From Chitinophagales bacterium (GTDB taxonomy: Bacteria; Bacteroidota; Bacteroidia; Chitinophagales; Chitinophagaceae), in NCBI GenBank assembly GCA_020636505.1, contig JACJXR010000006.1, positions 116,812 to 180,811 on the forward strand: a stretch of DNA of 64,000 nucleotides, given 5' to 3'. The notes beneath the pieces are model-generated. The model had not been told where the DNA came from, ran no database searches, and saw only the letters and a list, made by a program, of their open reading frames with translations. Position 1 is the stretch's first letter. Each line of letters opens with the position of its first letter. This document shows, in pieces, positions 34,709 through 43,531 of the stretch. Both the position numbers and the translations under genes were made by a program.

Positions 34709-35318
34709 ATTGAGGTATGATCACTTTGCCATTCTTAATGTGAAATGGCTTTTCAAATTCTTCGTTGGATATCATGGATACAACCGCACTGTGGTATATA
34801 TATGCGGGTTTGTATTTGGGAACTGTTTTCATGGCTTTGGAAATTGCCTTTTCCGTCGCATCGGTCAAATTGTTGTTCAACCTCTTCATACTACCGTCGT
34901 TTGCCTTCATTCTTATACCGTCAAAGTCATAGTATACTATCTGTCCTTCGTGGCTGAGCACTATGTGCAGCAACCTTATGGCATACACCCCGTCGGGAAG
35001 TTTGGAGGTCACCTCCTTCATGTTGTTCAGTAGGTGTTGCTTCAATACTTTTCCGTTGACGGTGGCTGGTTGATTTACATCTTTTGGATTGTATATGTTC
35101 AGCCCGTTCATTTTCCGTGGTATCGGAAACGAGTTTATCTCCGTTACATACACGTCGTTCTTTTCTTCCACCATTACTATCTCCGACGCATCCTCCACCT
35201 CGAAAGTATTGTTGCCGCGTACTACGGTGTCGAAAAGAACATCTTGTTGGTCGCTTGCGATGCAGGTTGTGTACGAGCCAAGCAAGAATATCGTGAGTAT
35301 AAAAAAAGTTCTGCCCAA
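34707..35318 (-). CDS. Secreted protein with TonB-C-like domain (BlaI/BlaR1 cluster)
   Basis: A 203-residue protein with a signal peptide (TFFILTIFLLGSYTTCIA). Residues ~100-203 hold a domain with the pattern LPDGVYAIRLLHIVLSHEG, QIVYYDFDGI, then KAISKAMKTVPKYKPAYI, which resembles a degenerate TonB C-terminal energy-transducer domain. The same pattern is at the C-terminus of the BlaR1-like protein just upstream and in the protein at 38203-38874. It is 54 bp from the BlaR1 gene on the same strand, so it is probably the last gene of the blaI operon. It has no transmembrane anchor beyond the signal, so classical TonB function is unlikely. Confidence 0.65.
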   Translation of the reverse strand: MGRTFFILTIFLLGSYTTCIASDQQDVLFDTVVRGNNTFEVEDASEIVMVEEKNDVYVTEINSFPIPRKMNGLNIYNPKDVNQPATVNGKVLKQHLLNNMKEVTSKLPDGVYAIRLLHIVLSHEGQIVYYDFDGIRMKANDGSMKRLNNNLTDATEKAISKAMKTVPKYKPAYIYHSAVVSMISNEEFEKPFHIKNGKVIIPQ

Positions 35319-35372
35319 TTTGTGATTGTTGACAGAACTAAAATAATCAACTATGGTTGAATATGGTAGGGG

Positions 35373-36818
35373 TTACATTTCAATGATCTTCCCGTCTTTC
35401 ACTCTGAAGTATAAGGTATAACTACTTCCTTGTACCAAGCAATGTACTTTTTTGCCATTATAAATTGCTGGACGGTACTTTGGAGAGCCATTCATGGCAG
35501 ACTCCATAGCCTTTTCAAACTTCTGTTGGGTTTTGTCATTGACAAAGGTGGCACGCTCGCCATCTTTTTGCTGGTATTGAAGCTTGTTTAGTTTGTAATA
35601 AACGATTTTCCCATCCTTATTCAATATGACATGACCAAATCCAAAATAATATGTCCCATCCTCAAGCTGTTTGATGAATTTGCTCGTATTGGATAGTAAA
35701 TACACCTTTAATATATGAGTAGATAGTGGAGAGTTGCCTCGAGAACCTTTGGTTCTATCATACGAACCCGATTTGAAGTCGTCCTCATTATATATTCTCT
35801 CTCCATTGAATTTTGAAGGTCCAGGTTCCTTCCTCGTGATTTGCATAAACAGTTCTCCGGTAATTGGGTCTTCTACCATAATAGTATCAGCTTGTGTAGA
35901 ATCTCCAAACTCAATTACGTTTCCTTTATAGGTTATCTTGTTGCCGTCTTTTTGAGGTGGGGCATAAGACTGTGCCACTTGTGTGCAGCAAATAAGTGTT
36001 ATCATAAGCAGCGGTATGGCTACCAACTTTTTGTAGCGTGCCAATGCGGTGGTTTTTCTGGTCATCATAAGTATTCGTCTTTTTAAGGGTGAATGCATAA
36101 ATGAATGGGCGAGTATAGGGGCTGTGCCGAGTATGGATTGCTCCACAAGAAATTTTTCGTAGTCGCCTGTATTGTTTTTTATCGCGTTGTCTGCTTGGTA
36201 TTCGTGTATCATCAGCAGTCTTTTTTCGAGCATATACACCAATGGGTGAAACCAAAAGACGATCTGAAATATCCTCATTATCATAAGGTCGATGGTGTGG
36301 TATAGCATTCCGTGTTGCTGCTCGTGAGCCATTATCATGGCAAGCTCTTCGCTGCTGTAATTTTCGGGTTGATATACATATATGCCTTTGAGTACGGAAA
36401 ACGGACTGAGCGGTTTGTTTATTGCGATAATTGTATGGTCGTTATAATTACGCTTATCACCTGTGCGATATAGTCTCATGATATTGACAAGTTCAAACAA
36501 GAGCCTGCCTAACATGATAAAGGCACCGCCCAAATACATGTATAGTATGATGTCTTCCCAACTTAATACTTTCGGTGTTGTGGCTGCTACAATAGTCTCT
36601 CTTACCACATTGGTTTGTTCTGCCATGGTTGAGCCACCGATGGTGTATATGACGGAGTTGTTATCCCACGACCATAGCGGGAACAGTACGCCTGTAACCA
36701 TAATACCCAACAGGTACCAGCGGTTGTATCCGTGATAGTTTTCCTTACGCAAGAAAATGTCGAAAACGATTATTCCCAATAGCCATATGGCCGTCATGTT
36801 GAGCAGGTACTGTATCAT
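35373..36818 (-). CDS. BlaR1-type M56 metallopeptidase sensor with C-terminal TonB-C-like domain
   Basis: A 481-residue membrane protein. The N-terminal half has about four membrane segments and a zinc site HEQQH at residues 165-169, followed by FWFHPLVYMLEKR and IHEYQADN, the M56 pattern. In staphylococcal BlaR1 and MecR1 this protease domain leads to cleavage of the BlaI-type repressor after a signal is sensed. After a membrane segment near residue 275 (LVAIPLLMITLICCTQVA) the sensor is not a penicillin-binding domain; it is a TonB-C-like domain with LEDGTYYFGFGHVILNKDG. The gene follows the TPR/DUF6624 gene by 2 bp. Confidence 0.88.
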   Translation of the reverse strand: MIQYLLNMTAIWLLGIIVFDIFLRKENYHGYNRWYLLGIMVTGVLFPLWSWDNNSVIYTIGGSTMAEQTNVVRETIVAATTPKVLSWEDIILYMYLGGAFIMLGRLLFELVNIMRLYRTGDKRNYNDHTIIAINKPLSPFSVLKGIYVYQPENYSSEELAMIMAHEQQHGMLYHTIDLMIMRIFQIVFWFHPLVYMLEKRLLMIHEYQADNAIKNNTGDYEKFLVEQSILGTAPILAHSFMHSPLKRRILMMTRKTTALARYKKLVAIPLLMITLICCTQVAQSYAPPQKDGNKITYKGNVIEFGDSTQADTIMVEDPITGELFMQITRKEPGPSKFNGERIYNEDDFKSGSYDRTKGSRGNSPLSTHILKVYLLSNTSKFIKQLEDGTYYFGFGHVILNKDGKIVYYKLNKLQYQQKDGERATFVNDKTQQKFEKAMESAMNGSPKYRPAIYNGKKVHCLVQGSSYTLYFRVKDGKIIEM

Positions 36819-36820
36819 AA

Positions 36821-37789
36821 CTACTTGTTTTTGGATTCGGAAATTCTCTTTTTATACGCTTCAATGTCCCAATTGAAACCCCAGTGTTGTGTGTATTCAT
36901 TCAATGGTCCAAGCCCTACGCTCTCTCTGCGTTTGTCAACATTCTCGGGGTCTTCCAAGGGAAGCACATAGTGCGTCCCGTCCGCGTCTTGTCCTATTTG
37001 GCTTCCGTATATCTGTTTGCCGCCGTTTCTGAGTGATGTTCTGTCTTCCAACAGTGCCAACGACGATGGTCGAGCATTACCTTTTTGCACAGCCTCTTTC
37101 ATCACAGGCAAATACTTCATTTGTGTTTTGATGTCCGCGTGCTGAATGACTAGAAATAATGCTTGGTTGCCGGGAAAGCCTATTTGTTCAGGTCCCAACC
37201 AACCATACTTGTCTATTATTTGAGTTACTGTTATCACATTTAACGAGTCCAGTAGATTTACACGCTGCCATAATTCTACAGCTTCCTTCGAGTTCCTTCC
37301 ATACTTTTCTACCAATATATCTGATCTACGTCTGTCCTTTTGGTCAAGTATCAATACCGAGTCCAGTATGGCAATCAATTCTTTATTGGTGCCTTTTTCT
37401 TTTTTCGCCTTGTTTGCTTTTACCAAGTCGTTCAATGCACTCCATCTTTTATCGCTGCGTATGGCTTCCAAATCAGTATCTATATTCAGGTGTATATATT
37501 CATCATATCCCAACTCACGTGCTGCTATATACAAGTGATGGTATGCAGAATCTTTATTGCCTGCAAGTACCCATGAGCATGCCGCATTGTATCTGTCTGT
37601 TGCATCGCCTGTATTGTTAGGCATTGCAAAAGCTCGTGAGTATTCTTTTGCCGATCTCAGATACTCTTTTTGTTCGTAGTATTCGAAAGCGTGTTTCGTT
37701 GCCTTTTTATATGGCGAGTTTTCTTGTGCCAAGCCTGTGCATGGTAATAGAAAGAATATGGCTGCTATGAGTTTGTTGGTGTATCTCAT
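36821..37789 (-). CDS. TPR-like and DUF6624 domain protein
   Basis: A 322-residue secreted protein with a signal peptide (KLIAAIFFLLPCTGLAQ, cleavage near residue 21). Residues ~30-110 look like tetratricopeptide helices (AFEYYEQKEYLRSAKEYSRAF and DRYNAACSWVLAGN). The C-terminal half contains IDKYGWLGPEQIGFPGNQALFLVIQHAD and YGSQIG, which fit DUF6624. The start codon overlaps the BlaI stop by 4 bp (ATGA), and BlaR1 follows after 2 bp, so the three are translationally linked. Its role in this signalling system is unknown; a ligand-sensing or effector function is an inference. Confidence 0.78.
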   Translation of the reverse strand: MRYTNKLIAAIFFLLPCTGLAQENSPYKKATKHAFEYYEQKEYLRSAKEYSRAFAMPNNTGDATDRYNAACSWVLAGNKDSAYHHLYIAARELGYDEYIHLNIDTDLEAIRSDKRWSALNDLVKANKAKKEKGTNKELIAILDSVLILDQKDRRRSDILVEKYGRNSKEAVELWQRVNLLDSLNVITVTQIIDKYGWLGPEQIGFPGNQALFLVIQHADIKTQMKYLPVMKEAVQKGNARPSSLALLEDRTSLRNGGKQIYGSQIGQDADGTHYVLPLEDPENVDKRRESVGLGPLNEYTQHWGFNWDIEAYKKRISESKNK

Positions 37790-38166
37790 TTTTTCTTATT
37801 GTCGATGCTTTTCAATAGTTCGTTCAGTTCTTTAAGGTCCATGTCTTCTTTCTGTACCAGAAAACTGACCAACTTTTTCGGTGAGCCGCTGAAGTATTTT
37901 TCTATCAGGTTCTTCACACCTTTTTGAGCATACTCTTCTTTGGTAATTACAGAATGGTACTCATGTGTTTTTCCATATGCTTTGTGATTCAAGAAACCTT
38001 TCCGTTCCAATATGCGCACTACGGATGATACGGTGCTGTGTGGTATGTCGGGGTCGCCCAACTCGTTGATGACGTCTCTTACCAAACAAGGTTCTATACT
38101 CCATATTATTTGCATCACTTCTTCTTCGGCCTTGGTGAGGGTAGTAATCGAGTTTTTACGTTTCAT
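37786..38166 (-). CDS. BlaI/MecI/CopY-family transcriptional repressor
   Basis: A 126-residue protein. The N-terminal winged helix reads LTKAEEEVMQIIWSIEPCLVRDVINEL, then PHSTVSSVVRILERKGFLNH, the recognition helix and wing; the C-terminus is a dimerisation helix (LNELLKSIDNKKK). In related systems it represses its own operon until cleaved by the M56 partner. A perfect 18-bp palindrome overlaps its start codon. Next genes in the operon are the TPR/DUF6624 protein and BlaR1. Confidence 0.92.
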   Translation of the reverse strand: MKRKNSITTLTKAEEEVMQIIWSIEPCLVRDVINELGDPDIPHSTVSSVVRILERKGFLNHKAYGKTHEYHSVITKEEYAQKGVKNLIEKYFSGSPKKLVSFLVQKEDMDLKELNELLKSIDNKKK

Positions 38167-38183
38167 AACGTAATGTTACGTTA
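38166..38183. promoter_or_regulatory. Putative BlaI operator: perfect palindrome TAACGTAA-TG-TTACGTTA
   Basis: The two 8-base arms are exact reverse complements. The palindrome includes the A of the blaI start codon, so a dimer bound here would block both transcription and perhaps initiation. BlaI-type repressors bind dyads upstream of their own gene. Confidence 0.65.
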
Positions 38184-38202
38184 TATAGTGTAAATATGCA
38201 AA

Positions 38203-38874
38203 TTATTTCTCTTTGGTATTGATATACAGAGACTTCGGAGCCTTGGGCTCGGAGGCTTTTATGGTTTTATCTCCTTTTGATGTGCTTGTTGCCCAAGAGC
38301 GATAGTAGGGAATGCGTTTATTGTTGATGATAAGTGGTGGCAGCTTGGCTGTTTTGAGTGCTTTGCTTATGTTGGTATTGATGAGTAAACGCAGGTCAGG
38401 AGGAATATCATAGTAACCGGGGTCAAGGTGCATCATATTGTTGGTGGCATGCCCTTCAATTCCTTTGGTATCGAAATACACTATTCTACCTTCCGTATTA
38501 ACCACAAGGTGTTTGATGCTGATGGAATATACACCACTTGGCAAGCTATCGACATACTCGTTTATCATGGCATCTATTTTCGCCCCCAGTCTATGAAAGT
38601 CTTCCATCAACTGCTCGTTTATCTTATCGCCTTTGTAGTAGTTTTCGTGTGTGAAGTAATGAATGCTGTCTCCGTTCAGCAGTATGGGTATTTCTCTTTC
38701 GGCTTGCAGTTTTTTAGTGTAGGCTCTACCATTGATATTCGCAACACGCACTTTGGGTTTGCTCATGGTGATGCTGTCGCCTGTATATGTCGCAAATGTT
38801 CTACCCAATTGTGTAGGCTGTGCAATTAAGCAAACAGAGTAGAAAACAAATATTGTTATTAGGGCAAGGCGCAT
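38203..38874 (-). CDS. Secreted protein with TonB-C-like domain, upstream of blaI
   Basis: A 223-residue protein with a signal peptide (LALITIFVFYSVCLIAQ). Residues ~110-200 share the pattern LPSGVYSISIKHLVVNTEG, RIVYFDTKGI, then NISKALKTAKLPPLI with the BlaR1 sensor domain and the protein at 34707-35318. No anchor other than the signal peptide. It is on the same strand, 36 bp before blaI, with the putative BlaI operator between them. It may belong to the same response, but could have its own promoter. Confidence 0.65.
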   Translation of the reverse strand: MRLALITIFVFYSVCLIAQPTQLGRTFATYTGDSITMSKPKVRVANINGRAYTKKLQAEREIPILLNGDSIHYFTHENYYKGDKINEQLMEDFHRLGAKIDAMINEYVDSLPSGVYSISIKHLVVNTEGRIVYFDTKGIEGHATNNMMHLDPGYYDIPPDLRLLINTNISKALKTAKLPPLIINNKRIPYYRSWATSTSKGDKTIKASEPKAPKSLYINTKEK

Positions 38875-38886
38875 ACTTAAAAATAT

Positions 38887-38912
38887 AAAAGGCGGACAAT
38901 TGTCCGCCTTTT
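38887..38912. terminator. Terminator between lon and the TonB-C-like gene
   Basis: AAAAGGCGGACAA and TTGTCCGCCTTTT form a perfect 26-bp palindrome. It lies 19 bp after the lon stop codon on the minus strand. Confidence 0.75.
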
Positions 38913-38931
38913 ATCTGCAAATATTTGTCGC

Positions 38932-41355
38932 TTATCTTTTGGCCAAAGCGATATCCAATACTTCGTTCATTTCGGTAACGTAGTGAAACTTCAAACCTCT
39001 GATGTAGGCTTTGTTTATTTCTTCCACGTCCTTCATGTTTTGTTTGCAAAGGATTATCTCTTTCATACCGGCACGTTTGGCCGCCAATATTTTTTCTTTG
39101 ATACCACCCACCGGCAATACTTGTCCTCTCAAGGTTATTTCACCGGTCATGGCTATATACGCCCTTACCTTACGACCTGTAAAGGCGGATGTCAATGCGC
39201 TCAGCATGGTAATACCGGCGCTAGGTCCGTCTTTGGGTATCGCACCTTCGGGTACGTGTATGTGTATGTCGTTGCCTGAGAAAGTTTCGGGCGTGATGTT
39301 GTAGTCGGCAGCATTTGATTTGAGGTAAGACAATGCAGTGGAAGCACTCTCCTTCATCACATTGCCCAAGTTACCCGTAAGCACCAATTGTCCCTTACCC
39401 TTGGCCAATGCGGTTTCGATAAATAAGATGTCGCCACCCACTTCTGTCCAGCCAAGTCCAACGGCCACACCCGCAGGGTGTCCTTTGGTGTATTGATCGT
39501 TGCTGAACTTTGGTTTGCCCAATACATCTTCAATATCCGCTTCGCTTAATTGTGCGTTTATCTTACTGCCCATTGCAACTTTCAATGCAATAGAACGCAT
39601 GATGGATGCGATGGTACGGTCCAACTCACGAACGCCCGACTCTCTGGTGTACTCTTGTATCACTTTGGCGAGTACCTTATCGGTAAGTTTTATTTTCTGC
39701 TTGTCCAATCCGTGCAGTTCTTTCTGCTTTGGTATCAGGTGACGCTTGGCTATTTCTATTTTCTCTTCCAAAGAGTATCCGGTCAAGTGGATTATCTCCA
39801 ACCTGTCTCTCAATGCCGGTTGTATGGAGGAGAGGCTGTTGGCCGTCGCGATGAACAATACTTTGGATAAGTCATACTCTACTTCCAGATAGTTGTCGTA
39901 GAAAGTGTTGTTCTGCTCGGGGTCCAATATCTCCAACAAAGCGGAGCTTGGGTCACCACGAAAATCTTTACCTACTTTGTCTATCTCGTCGAGTATGAAT
40001 ACCGGGTTGGACGATTTTGTTTTGCGCAACGATTGCACGATACGTCCCGGCATTGCACCGATATATGTCTTTCTATGTCCGCGTAGTTCACTCTCGTCGT
40101 GCAAGCCACCAAGGCTGAGCCTTGTGTACTTTCTGTTGATGGAGTGTGCGATGCTTCTACCCAACGATGTTTTACCGATACCGGGAGGGCCCACAAAACA
40201 AAGTATAGGCGACTTCATATCTCCCTTCAGTTTCAGTACGGCCAAGTATTCGAGTATGCGTTCCTTTATTTTATCCATACCGTAATGGTCGGTATCCAAT
40301 ACCTTCTGCGCACGCTTCAGGTCGTAGTCATCTTCGGTGTATACCCCCCAAGGCAGGTCCAGCATCAGGTCGAGGTGATTGTATATCACCGAGTAGTCGG
40401 GCGTGCTTGGGTGCATACGCTCCAACTTCTCTATGTTCTTTTTGAACAACTCTTTTGCCTCTTCCGAAAACTTTACTCCTTCCGCTCTTTTCTGAAGGTC
40501 GCGTATCTCGCGTTCGTTGGGTTCGCCTCCAAGCTCTTCGCGTATCGATTTCAGTTGTTGCTGCAAGAAGTATTCGCGCTGCTGCTTGTCTATGTCTGCA
40601 CGAGTCTTGTTGGTTATCTCGTTCTTCAGTTCAAGCAACTGCAATTCCGATTGCAACAATTGCAAGAGTTTTTCCGCTCTTGTTTTTATATCGTTTTCTT
40701 CCAACAACACTTGCTTGTCTTCAAGCTTGGCTGCAAGGTTGGACGAGATGAAATGAATCAAGAACGATTGATGCTCGATGTTGCGCAGAACGATGCTCGT
40801 TTCGTTCGGTATGTTCGGAGATGATTGTGCTATTTGTTCCGAAAGGTCTTTCACCGAAGATATCAATGCTTCAAACTCTGCATCGCCTTTGGGGAAGTTG
40901 TCTTCCAGATAGTTGACGTTTGCTCTGAAATAAGGTTCGGTTTGAGTGAAGGCATCCACCTTGAACCTCATACGCCCCATGATGAAGATGGTGGTGTTAC
41001 CATCCGGCATCTTTATCTGCTTCACTATCTTGGCTATGGTACCGGTATGGTATATTTCCTCTGTCGTCGGGTCTTCTTTCTCTCCGTCTTTCTGCGCCAA
41101 CACACCTATCCACTTGCCGTGTTTTTGTGCGTCTGCTATCGCCTTTACCGATTTGTCTCTGGCCACTGTGATGGGCAACACCACATTGGGGAACAATACG
41201 GTGTTTCTCAAAGCTATTACGGGTATATCTTTGGGTAGGTCTTTTATTTCCTGCTCATCCATTTCCTCTTCTCCAAGAGGGACAATGGGCATAAACTCCA
41301 TTTCTTCTTCCTGCTGCGACAAATACATATCTAAATTGGTCTTCATTACGGACAT
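38932..41355 (-). CDS. lon: ATP-dependent protease La
   Basis: An 807-residue LonA-type protease. Order: N-terminal substrate-binding domain (VIALRNTVLFPNVVLPITV), long coiled segment, AAA domain with P-loop GPPGIGKTS and FILDEIDK Walker B, and a C-terminal serine-lysine protease domain with the motif PKDGPSAGITM (catalytic Ser) and a Lys in the final helix region (GIKEKILAA). It degrades misfolded and regulatory proteins in the cytoplasm. The start MSVMKTNLDM could also be at the second Met. It appears to be a single-gene unit with its own terminator. Confidence 0.97.
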   Translation of the reverse strand: MSVMKTNLDMYLSQQEEEMEFMPIVPLGEEEMDEQEIKDLPKDIPVIALRNTVLFPNVVLPITVARDKSVKAIADAQKHGKWIGVLAQKDGEKEDPTTEEIYHTGTIAKIVKQIKMPDGNTTIFIMGRMRFKVDAFTQTEPYFRANVNYLEDNFPKGDAEFEALISSVKDLSEQIAQSSPNIPNETSIVLRNIEHQSFLIHFISSNLAAKLEDKQVLLEENDIKTRAEKLLQLLQSELQLLELKNEITNKTRADIDKQQREYFLQQQLKSIREELGGEPNEREIRDLQKRAEGVKFSEEAKELFKKNIEKLERMHPSTPDYSVIYNHLDLMLDLPWGVYTEDDYDLKRAQKVLDTDHYGMDKIKERILEYLAVLKLKGDMKSPILCFVGPPGIGKTSLGRSIAHSINRKYTRLSLGGLHDESELRGHRKTYIGAMPGRIVQSLRKTKSSNPVFILDEIDKVGKDFRGDPSSALLEILDPEQNNTFYDNYLEVEYDLSKVLFIATANSLSSIQPALRDRLEIIHLTGYSLEEKIEIAKRHLIPKQKELHGLDKQKIKLTDKVLAKVIQEYTRESGVRELDRTIASIMRSIALKVAMGSKINAQLSEADIEDVLGKPKFSNDQYTKGHPAGVAVGLGWTEVGGDILFIETALAKGKGQLVLTGNLGNVMKESASTALSYLKSNAADYNITPETFSGNDIHIHVPEGAIPKDGPSAGITMLSALTSAFTGRKVRAYIAMTGEITLRGQVLPVGGIKEKILAAKRAGMKEIILCKQNMKDVEEINKAYIRGLKFHYVTEMNEVLDIALAKR

Positions 41356-41442
41356 TTTGTCAATATAACCGACGTTATACTGTTTGTAGATGTAAGATAA
41401 CTATTAGACAATACTTATGCCAAACACTTACAGACTGTAATA

Positions 41443-41473
41443 TTTGCAGTAGGGGTCATCTTTCCTATATTTG
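41443..41473 (+). promoter_or_regulatory. Bacteroidota-type promoter TTTG-N19-TATATTTG
   Basis: TTTG (41443-41446) and TATATTTG (41466-41473) match the -33 and -7 consensus with 19-bp spacing. The barrel-protein start codon is 15 bp downstream. Confidence 0.7.
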
Positions 41474-41487
41474 TTAAAACTATCCGC

Positions 41488-42249
41488 ATGCAGGTTTCCA
41501 TAAAGTATACTACGCTGTTTATCCTTTTATTGACGTGTTACAGCTCCTTTTCAAGTGCAAAAGGCAGAGACGCGAATGATGAGTTGATATTCGCACCCAA
41601 GAAGTTTTATTTCAGCAACGATTTTGACGGAGCGCTGCTGTCCACCGCTTTACAGACGCAGTCACCTGCAGGTCCGGGTAATGTGGGTACTCCTCGTTTC
41701 AGCTATTTCTGGAATGGAGGCTTTAATGTGAACTATGATTTCTCTAAGGTCATAGGTTTGTTTTCGGGCTTGAGTGTGAAGAACATAGGCTTTATCGAGA
41801 AGTCGGCTGTAAAAGCAGACAGTACCATAAAAAGGAGAGTGTATACGATAGGTGTGCCTTTGGGAATCAAGATAGGTAACCTGAAAAAGAAGCAATACAT
41901 CTTCATCGGTGGGGGTGTGGACTTTCCGTTCAACTATAAGGAGAAGGGCTACATCGTAAGAAACAACAAAGAGAAATTCAACGAGTGGTTCAGTGACCGT
42001 ACGCCGAGAACCATGCCTTATGGCTTTGTAGGTTTTTCGGTAAAAGGCTTTTACGTGAAAGCACAGTACTATCCAAGCAACTTCATGAATCCTGATTACA
42101 TCGCCACCACAAATAGCGTGACATTACCTGTAGTGAAACCATATGCTGCATACGATGTGCAGTTATTGGTGTTCAGCATCGGTTTTGACATTAGATATGG
42201 TCAAAAAATGAAGATTACTCCCAAGAGCAAGGAAGACCCTGTGATGTAG
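41488..42249 (+). CDS. Outer-membrane beta-barrel protein of unknown function
   Basis: A 253-residue protein with a signal peptide (TTLFILLLTCYSSFSSA). The mature part is a chain of amphipathic strands with aromatic belts (FSYFWNGGFNVNYDF, IFIGGGVDFPFNYKEKGY, YAAYDVQLLVFSIGFDIRYG), as in small Bacteroidota barrels of about ten strands. No specific family was recognised. It has its own strong promoter and converges with the TlpA-like gene 2 bp away. Confidence 0.7.
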   Translation: MQVSIKYTTLFILLLTCYSSFSSAKGRDANDELIFAPKKFYFSNDFDGALLSTALQTQSPAGPGNVGTPRFSYFWNGGFNVNYDFSKVIGLFSGLSVKNIGFIEKSAVKADSTIKRRVYTIGVPLGIKIGNLKKKQYIFIGGGVDFPFNYKEKGYIVRNNKEKFNEWFSDRTPRTMPYGFVGFSVKGFYVKAQYYPSNFMNPDYIATTNSVTLPVVKPYAAYDVQLLVFSIGFDIRYGQKMKITPKSKEDPVM

Positions 42250-42251
42250 TG

Positions 42252-43370
42252 CTATTGGATTGCAGGCAATACCTCTGCCAATGTAGCATGTAGGTTCTCG
42301 TCTCTCAGGTTGCGGGCGATTATTTTACCTTCCGGATCCAACAAGAAGTTCATCGGTATCGACTCTACTTGATAAGTACGAGCTGCAGAAGATTCCCATC
42401 CTTCAAGGTCGCTAACATGTGTCCATGTAAGGTTGTCTTTTCTGATGGCTTCCACCCAATCCCCTTCTTTGAAATCCAAAGAGACGCTAAGTATGGTGAA
42501 GTTTCTGTCTTTGAACTTATTGTAAGCGTTCACCACGTTCGGGTTCTCACGACGGCAAGGTCCGCACCAAGATGCCCAAAAGTCTATCAATACATATTTG
42601 CCTTTGAAAGAAGACAGTGATACTGTATTACCATCGGGTGTAGGCAAAGTGAAGTCAGGTGCTATGGCACCTACCGAAACACCTTTGGTCTTACCCATCA
42701 TTTCGTTGTACATGTCGGTGAACTCCCTTGCCATTTTGGCTTCGGGGAAACGTGTGGTCAGGTTTTGTACAAACACATCCATGTATTGTTGCTCTGACTG
42801 AGGGTTTAGCATTTTAGCGGCAAACAGGGCGTTTGGCAAATACGCTGTAGAGTCTGCATATTGCTCCACATATATGGTCAGCCCTTGTTTCATATCTTTC
42901 ATATCGGCGGCGGCCACAGCAAACAGGCTGTCGTTACCCGTGGTACGAATGCTGTCCAATACCACTTCCATTGTATTGAAGTCGCGCAAATGCGTCCTTA
43001 CCACATACAAGAACTGCTTCAAGCTCGATGATGCTGCAGAACCTGTAACATCGTAATTCTCCAAAGTATTCCAGTCGGCGGTCACCTTCAGGTTGCCTTT
43101 GTCAATGGATAGCAGCAAGTATTTGTTTTGTCCGAAACGCAGCCTGTACAGCCCCGGTTCGGCGTTTTCGCCTTTCAGTTCAAACTTGCCGTCACTGCCT
43201 GCATGGGTGGAGTCCACCACGATAAAATCATTGAGTCCTATCTCTTCAAGAAAAACATCTTGCTCGGACATTCCCTTCACTTCACCTATCAAGGCAAACT
43301 TGTTTTGCCCACTCTCACAAGAACTTAATCCAAGAATTAAAAGAAAGAATAATATAACTCCGTTTCGCAT
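42252..43370 (-). CDS. DUF4369/TlpA-like thioredoxin-fold lipoprotein
   Basis: About 372 residues from 43370 (MRNGVILFFLLILGLSSCES), chosen over the frame to 43397 because it starts the lipoprotein signal; lipobox GLSSC. The N-terminal part resembles DUF4369 (FELKGENAEPGLYRLRFG). The C-terminal ~140 residues are a TlpA/ResA-like AhpC-TSA domain with the active site WASWCGPC and the cis-Pro strand ESIPMNFLLDPEG. It would act as a periplasm-facing thiol-disulfide reductase, possibly for cytochrome maturation or stress. Confidence 0.9.
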   Translation of the reverse strand: MRNGVILFFLLILGLSSCESGQNKFALIGEVKGMSEQDVFLEEIGLNDFIVVDSTHAGSDGKFELKGENAEPGLYRLRFGQNKYLLLSIDKGNLKVTADWNTLENYDVTGSAASSSLKQFLYVVRTHLRDFNTMEVVLDSIRTTGNDSLFAVAAADMKDMKQGLTIYVEQYADSTAYLPNALFAAKMLNPQSEQQYMDVFVQNLTTRFPEAKMAREFTDMYNEMMGKTKGVSVGAIAPDFTLPTPDGNTVSLSSFKGKYVLIDFWASWCGPCRRENPNVVNAYNKFKDRNFTILSVSLDFKEGDWVEAIRKDNLTWTHVSDLEGWESSAARTYQVESIPMNFLLDPEGKIIARNLRDENLHATLAEVLPAIQ

Positions 43371-43531
43371 GTACAGTAACGTTAATTTAGGCCACAAACC
43401 TAACTAAATATTTGCGTTAAATGTGGCATACTGTCAGGCGGGTATCAAAAAGCGGAAATTTTTAACAAAAAACGCCTTAATGACAATACTCTGACACATT
43501 GAGTGCTTTTCCTGCGGATATTTGTATCGCA

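Noticed and set aside
40099..40824. 241-codon open frame antisense to lon
   Set aside because: Fully overlapped by lon; no signal, domain or control region supports it.
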